64,000 nt of DNA, from assembly GCA_005656395.1 (NCBI GenBank), contig SRSI01000056.1, forward strand, positions 186,001 to 250,000. The letters run 5' to 3'. The notes beneath the pieces were generated by a model that was not told the DNA's origin, made no database searches, and was given only the letters and a program-made list of their open reading frames with translations. The DNA is from Strongyloides papillosus. Taxonomy: Eukaryota; Nematoda; Chromadorea; Rhabditida; Strongyloididae. The first letter of the stretch is position 1. The number at the start of each line of letters is the position of its first letter. The position numbers and the translations under genes are program-made. Positions 57,003 through 64,000 of this stretch are shown piece after piece.

Positions 57003-60000
57003 TTGTATGAGTTAAGAAAATCCGACTAAAGGAACTGTAAGTATAATTTAAATAATTTATAATCCATTGTTTAGGTGTGTTAATTGAATTGAGTTAATTA
57101 GTTTATATATTGTTGTGTTGTAATTGTGCTTGTAAAGGAATATTTTAATAAATTGATAAACTATACTAGAGGTGTACGCAAAAAAATTTAAAATAAATTT
57201 CTGAATATATTTATCATATGAAATACAATGAATGATTTTTAGACTAATTTTTAATTATTTTTAAATAGTTTAGTAAATATAAGTTTTAGAAATTTAAAAA
57301 TTTTATGGTAATAATAATTAAAGAGAAATAACTATTTAACTACACAAGTATGATTTATTTAAAATATAATTTTATTTTACACTTTTTATAATTAAAACAT
57401 TTTAAAGTTATTTTTTTTATTGTGAACAGAGATAAATAATGCTTTTAAACTTCCATAAGTTTAATTTTTTAAAATGATCTTGGAAGATAATAGGAAAAAG
57501 TGAATATTAATAATTCAAATTATTAAACATTTTATTAAGGATACAATGATGTATTAATAAATCCTCTTTATAGAAATTCTTACAATTTTAGTTAAAACTA
57601 AAGTTTATTGATATGTTTTTATAATTCAAATAACTATAAATTACTTTTTCATACTATCTTTCAAGATCATTTTAAAAAATTGTTGTTTTTTTGTTTTTTG
57701 CCTTTTTAAATTTAAGTTGAAGAGAAATTTCTAAATATCAATTATATCATTTGTTAATAAATAAAATTTCGATCGTGCATTATCAACATTTAAAAAAAAA
57801 CTGTCAATTACTTTATTTGAAAGTACAACTTAAAAATCAATTAGTTTATGAAGATTAGCTAGAAAAATGAAAAAATGAAAACAAACATAAATTCAAATAA
57901 ATTTTTTTAGTTAACATAGCAAATAAAAAAAAGAAAAACAATAAAATAAATAAATTGTTATTGTTGTTATTAGATTGTTTAAAAAAATAATTTTTGTTAA
58001 AACATTTGCATGTCTACAAAAATTTGACTTTTAATAGAATAATTCATAAAATACAATAAAGGAAAAGTTATACTCTAGAATGTTCATAATAATAATTAAA
58101 AAAAATCAAGATTTGATAAAAATTTGCATTAATTAAAAAACAATTGAAAAAATATATATCTAACTTATGTAAAATCATTATTGTTATAATTTTATTATTC
58201 ATTATGTTGTTTTGAGTAAAAAAGTTTGTAACCGTTGCACGAAACACTATAGTTTGGTTGACCGATTACAACGTAAAATATTTTATTTAAACAGTTTGAA
58301 ATATTCATTTCAATAACAACATTGTGATTGCATTATTTCAGAAAATTTGAATTTAAGTTCAATTTATAACCATAAACTAACTATGTATGTTTGTGGGATT
58401 TATTGTAACATTGTAACAAAAATTTTTCAGTGTATTAATATTGTTTATTTTAAAGTATTCATGGCATTACTAATAATGGATATCTTATAAAGCATCTTAA
58501 AGTATGTTGTAGAAAAAATTTTGAACTACTAGGTAAATGTAATATTAAAAAAATCTATTATTTCTAGAAAAAGTTACATAATATTGAAAAATTATAAAAT
58601 CTCTAAATTCCTGGAGAAAAAGTAGACATCATATAAAGACTTATAGATACATTATAAATTAATCTTTTTTACTTATCTTAAAAAATTTTTAAGTGAGATT
58701 TTAAGCTTTTAGGTAGTTATAAGATTATTAAAATATGTTAACACTGAAAAAAGTTACACTTCAAAATATTATAATAACTTCGTTGATTTTAACTGTATTG
58801 AAATTTTTCCTTTGTTTTGTTAATATATAAGATTATTTGTTGAATATTCTCTATTTTCGCCATATGAATCAAGAACATTACAAATCTTACATTTATTTTA
58901 AAAGTCTGTTAAACCTGTAATTATATTGAATTTAAAAAGGCTTTGAATACTTCAATGATATTCATTATGATTAAAATTCAAATACTTTTTCACTTCATCA
59001 AATTTTGAAATTTTTGCTGGTTTTTTCATAAAGTGAAATTATTATTTGACGATTATTTTACATTTTTTTTATTTATTAGCATTTGAAATAAGAGTCTCTA
59101 CTTTTTTTAAATACCTTTTAACTTGAACTTTACATGTATACATTCAGTACTTGATAGAATATTTATATGTTTTCATTTTTTAGATTATACTAAAATTGAA
59201 ACAAATTTTTATTTTTTAATATGGTTTATAAAAAATTTACTGTGATTTATTGAAACTCTGTTTGCAACAGCTTTTTTCAAAATAATCAAAAAAACAAAAT
59301 ATGCAAAAAAACTAAATCATTTGTAATATGCAATTCGAAAGTAGAGATTAATTTATAATATTTTATCTTGGCTATACATATTTTAATATTTATGATCATT
59401 TTGCAATGTAAATTTTATATGATTTTAATCCAGAAAATCTTTAAAACTTTATACAAGGAACTATGTATTTTTCATATCCATTGGCTTACATAGATTCTCA
59501 TATCTATTGATATATAAAATTTTTTTTTATTATTGAGAAATATGATTCAAAATAAGAGCAAAGCTATTTTGTAAGTCTTTCTTCCACTAGTATACTTTTA
59601 TTCATATATTAAATTTCGACAAAAGAAATATTGATTACTATATTATCTACTTTATTAATTAAATAAGTAGCCTAGCCTTAATTATTTAGTAATTTATCAT
59701 TTTTATTTTTATTAGAACATTAAGCAAATACAGTTGTTATTGTGATGACAATCTTACATTTATTGTTAAAGATAAAATATGGGTATTTTTGTAAAAAAAG
59801 CATTTTATATGCATTGTTGCAATTTGATAAGAACATCTTAATATTTGTTTAATTAAAATAATATTACTTTTATAATAAATGAATTGATAATATTATAATC
59901 AAAATTTATTATCGCTCATATTTGTGATAAAAGGTTAATTACTTTTTAAATATTCTAAAAATAAATTACTAATACTATAAATGTCCTTCTTTGTGATTTA

Positions 60001-60542
60001 AAGCTACACTTTTTTTAATAATGTCATGAACAAAATTTTAAACTGTCAAATTAGCATTCAATTTTCAAAAATTTTGTGAAATAATTTAAGTACGTGTTGA
60101 AAAAGCTATTTAAAATTTTTGACTAAGGAGATTTTAAATTTTTAAAATATTTATTAAGACTAAAAAAAGTAGATACTAAAAGTTTTTGAAATATACAAAA
60201 TATTTATTATTTTGAATTTGCATCTGATACTATGCTGTTGTCACAAAATATTCTTCTGAAATCTACCTTAACTTTTTAGTAAGATAAGACTTGGTGTCAT
60301 AGTTTACAAAGCAACACTATAAAGTAGTTTGAAATATAAAACCTCACTTCCGAGAGTCTTTGGCAATAGTTTTTACTATTAGAAAATATGAATTGAAACA
60401 GTACTTTAGGTAGTAAATATCCCTAGTAAAAAGAAGAACATTTTTTAACAAGTTTTTGCTAAAGAGTTGAATATTCCTAAACAAGAAAAAAATATTCATA
60501 ACGAGGACTTGTTAAAAAAAATTTTATTCTTTACAAGTTATA

Positions 60543-60565
60543 TTAATTCCTTAACAAGGAATTAA
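60543..60565. repeat. Perfect 10-bp-arm palindrome
   Basis: TTAATTCCTT, AAC, AAGGAATTAA. The AAGGAATTAA arm recurs in the direct repeat near 61434. Confidence 0.7.
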
Positions 60566-61301
60566 AAATTTTAAAATCAAAAATGAGAGGTCAATCTTTT
60601 TCAAGTCTCACTATTTGTAGGTATTATTCAATGATTGAGAATTAATTCTATCATATATACATACAATATGTTCGGACACACAACTTTCAACCCGAATGAA
60701 TCATTGACTACTGATCCTTTTTGATTCTACCGATGTACATGAAATTAAAGGAAATTTTTAATGAGAATTGACTTTACATATAATTATATGTAAACCTTGC
60801 TGCTAATCACTAAACTAGGTTAGTTTAATTTAGTACTCAAAAGATTTACTTCCTTCGACTTAAAAAAATTTTTTGGTTTATTTTAATTATAACATTATTA
60901 TAATATTTAAGAAAATTTGGACAAAAGGATAGTAATAAACTAACTATAAAAACTTTTAAAAAAGTATTATATATAAACTAATCCATAAGGAAATGGTTTA
61001 TTTAAAACAAAACAACAGATAACAAGCAAAAAAAGTGAAAAAATTATTTTTTAATCTTTATTTTTTTATGCTTAATATACTTATCTTGACTTTCTTATCA
61101 ATATTGAAAATCTTTCTTTAATTATTCAAACTTTGATTAATTTTTTAATAAAATAAAAAATTAAAGTCATCACAAATGCTTTACTAATACAAGTTTTTTT
61201 AACCTTTATATAGTACCAATTGATATTACCATCATTATATTGGATTTCAATACTTTTAGTTATTATTTCTTCGTAAAATATAATCATAGTTATACTAAAA
61301 A

Positions 61302-61464
61302 AAATGTACATTTCCTTCGTCAGCTTTATTTTTTGTCAAGGAGTTAATAAAGACCAACACTGGTAAAAGATATAGTCATATCATACCAGAAAACGTACAA
61401 TTCCTTTATTAATTTTACTTCTTGTCAAGGAATTAACAGGAGCTATCTAGCTGGTAGTCATTAA
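61302..61464 (+). repeat. Degenerate direct repeat of about 75 bp
   Basis: Units at 61302-61379 and 61391-61464 share GTACA, TTCCTT, a TTTTA run and TTGTCAAGGAATTAA or TTGTCAAGGAGTTAA. The function is unknown. Confidence 0.55.
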
Positions 61465-61764
61465 AATTTTAAACTTCAGGCATATAAATATAATCTATAA
61501 AATTATAAAAAAAAGAATTTAAAGATAAAACATTATAGATAAAATATAAGTTTAATTTATATAAATTGCTAAAGAAGTAAAAAAATTTTAAGAATCAAAA
61601 TATAATTTTAATTTTAACACAACATATAGTTATCTCTTCTCTAATGATTTCTATTTTCATACTTTATAAGGTTCAACACTTTAATACATTCTATATTATT
61701 GTGATTTCATTTTTTAATAATAACTGCATATATTGATTATATAAAGTTTAAATAAATGTAACAT

Positions 61765-61789
61765 TATATATATATATATATATATATAT
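61765..61789. repeat. TA microsatellite
   Basis: An uninterrupted TA run of about 25 bases. Confidence 0.85.
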
Positions 61790-64000
61790 TGAAAAATGTT
61801 TTTTAAAATAGCCATAGTTATAAATGATCATTTTTAAATGTGGCCAAATAACAAAAAAAATATTTTTTTGATACTTTGAAAATCAATCTCTTCCTTTTAA
61901 GACAATTTATTTAATTTTCTTTAAAATTCTAATAGTATCTATATAATAAATTTTAACTCTAAATATATTGATTTACAAAATAATAATGCTATTTTTTTTA
62001 CTGCGCATATACGTTAAACAGTTATGAAGATGAAGAGTATTTATAAAATACTATATTATTTTAGATGCTTATAACTTTTTAGTTCAAAAATTTATTTTTT
62101 AACATTTTTTAAATTCTAAATTTAATTGTTTAGAGTTCTTTTTGTATTTTCAACTTTTCTGTTAAAGTTTTCTTGATTATAAACTAATTTTATTATCGCT
62201 TTTGCAATAAACATAATTTAAAATGAGAATTATTTTGCTATAAACAAAAATTAAGTTTTTATTGTAGTTTAAAATAGTTATTTTAGAAATTTATCTATGT
62301 TCTTTATAATTATTAAAAAATCTTTATATTTGATCCCTTTTCCATTACTGGTAAATATTTAAGAATTTTAAAAAATTTAGTTAAATTTATAATAAAGTAA
62401 TACTTTTATGTACAGAGATTTACTTTTTTGTCAGATACTTTTTCTATCGTAAAAATTAAAAGAATAATAATAAATTAGTGAAATGTTTTTAAATCTACTT
62501 TTATGTTGCATTTATCAAGGTAATAAAATTTGAAAGATATAAAATAATAAAGAAATATTTAAGAAACAAATAAATGCAAATTAAATATAATTTACATTAT
62601 CAAGAAATTCTGTTTGATTTCTATTATAGCAAAAGTATAATATAAATATTTTAAGTAATGTTACCAACAAAATATAGCACACGTATGTATAAAAATTACA
62701 TTCCAAATTACAATATAATATTTGTACTTTAGTTATGATAATACGATTTTATGTGTTTGAGTACATGTAAATATATATTCACTGTTCCACGTTAAAAAGT
62801 AAGAAACTATTCATTTTAATCTAGAAACAAAGTTAAAATTAAAAAACCTGTAGTTTTTCGTTATACCTTTTTTATGATTTTCTAAATTATGTAATTAATT
62901 ACAAAATATGCAAATTATCTAATTTATAATGTTAGATCAAATTTAAGCCTTCTGATTAGATTCGACTGGATGTTTTTTTAAAAAGACGGCTTTTTTTAGT
63001 TCTTTGTGATAATTATTTAAATAATCCTTTTATTTCATAATCAAATGACATAAATTGTGTTTATTAGTGTACACTTGCTATTGTTTTTATATTTATTATA
63101 AATTACATTAAATATTTTTATTAATATAATTTCTATACAAAATAGTCTTTACGATAGTATACTTATCTGAAAACACAATTTTTTCTTTAAAGTGAAAATG
63201 GAGATAACCCAACCGACATTGGGAAAGGAAATAAGTCATAATAAAATTAATTAAGAGTTAATAATTCCTATATGTTCTTTTTATCATGTGTTAATTGTTT
63301 TCTTTTGTAGGTTAATACACCAATAAAAATTTTACTTTAATTTACCAGAAAATTATTTTTGAAAATCAACATAAAAAAGTCTTACATTTTTTTTGTATAA
63401 AATAATTTTTAATAAATTACCAATAAATGGATATTAAATTTTTTGTAGTTATACGAAGTTTGAGTAAAGCATTCAATCTTATCATAGTAGATTAATTTAA
63501 ATTATTGATTAAATTCTTTTTTATTTGAATTTTTATGTCACAAAATAATGCATACAGACTAAAGCCTATAATTTCTATGAATAATGATTTTGAGATATTG
63601 CATTTAAAACAAATTGAATCATTAAATGGGAAAATGATATAATAAAAAGTAATAAGTATTAAAAGATATTATTAAGAAAAAGCAAAGCATTTTATTGATT
63701 GAAATTCATCATTAGGTAAATAATAATTTAACCGATATTTCTATTGATCTTTTTTTGAGTTTAATATATAATCAAGCTAAAAGAAAAGTTAAATTCCGAG
63801 AAGAATTCCTGTAATCATGAATTTAACGTATTAAATAAAGTACAATTTAATCAAATAATAATTATTATGTTATCATTTTTATTATATATTAATTTTTTAT
63901 AATTTTAGTTAATACACAAACAAGAAAATTTTTACTTTCTTCTGGGCATATTAGAAAGTTAAATTTTGGGTTTATTTTTTGGAGTTTTATATAATACTAG

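Larger units (their letters stand above)
57003..64000. other. Gene-free AT-rich region
   Basis: No convincing ORF or RNA gene is present in these 7 kb. Repeat remnants are at about 57290-57700 (CACACA MITE family, with an internal inverted half) and about 58450-58790 (CAGGGTGTC foldback family). A perfect palindrome is at 60543-60565, a direct repeat at 61302-61464 and a TA microsatellite at 61765-61789. Confidence 0.5.

Noticed and set aside
61126..61311. 61-codon - strand frame
   Set aside because: No neighbour exon, signal or domain; length is within chance for this composition.
1..64000. tRNA, rRNA or spliced-leader RNA genes
   Set aside because: None recognised by eye; B-box-like GTTCGA words lacked cloverleaf context. 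A covariance-model scan would settle it.

Overview
The window is nuclear DNA from a very AT-rich eukaryote, most likely a nematode and plausibly of the Strongyloides/Parastrongyloides type. The signs are genes split by very short GT-AG introns (36-48 nt in most cases, one of 76 nt), tight same-strand gene spacing, a small tyrosine phosphatase of the kind expanded in nematodes, and many mariner-, piggyBac-, hAT- and LTR-type elements. No marker here fixes the species; the taxonomic call is inference.

Bases 1-8900 are the gene-dense end. Three genes lie head to tail on the + strand: MSH2 (mismatch repair), a mitochondrial ClpP protease and a protein tyrosine phosphatase. A mitochondrial ribosomal protein bL20m gene converges on them from the - strand. 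A three-exon coiled-coil gene of unknown function (7579-8874) follows.

Bases 8900-22100 are mixed. They hold a foldback element with near-identical arms, a TA-flanked MITE that splits a tandem repeat, a broken RPA32-like pseudogene, an intact single-exon type I membrane protein gene (13856-15622), a decayed hAT element, a small secreted-protein gene (20024-20438) and a 100-bp MITE with a clear 8-bp target-site duplication.

Bases 22155-38206 form one very large imperfect inverted repeat (arms about 7-8 kb, spacer about 0.8 kb). Each arm carries one copy of a two-exon gene for a small secreted protein. These two genes and the one at 20 kb share an intron phase and a 33-bp block 33-36 nt upstream of the start codon, so they form one local family. 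Its C-terminus suggests divergent transthyretin-like proteins.

Bases 38207-47950 are a broken gypsy-type LTR retrotransposon. It is interrupted by a complete 2.2-kb piggyBac element with an intact transposase, and its 3' LTR is interrupted by a 1.26-kb perfect-centred palindrome. Its second ORF carries a signal-anchor, coiled-coil and membrane-segment module ahead of the protease and reverse transcriptase, which is unusual.

Bases 48000-64000 are almost gene-free: a four-armed mariner derivative, two adjacent TA-flanked foldback/MITE elements (one holding a further insertion built of inverted minisatellites), a possible F-box fragment and long AT-rich stretches. All similarity statements are by eye; no database search was run.
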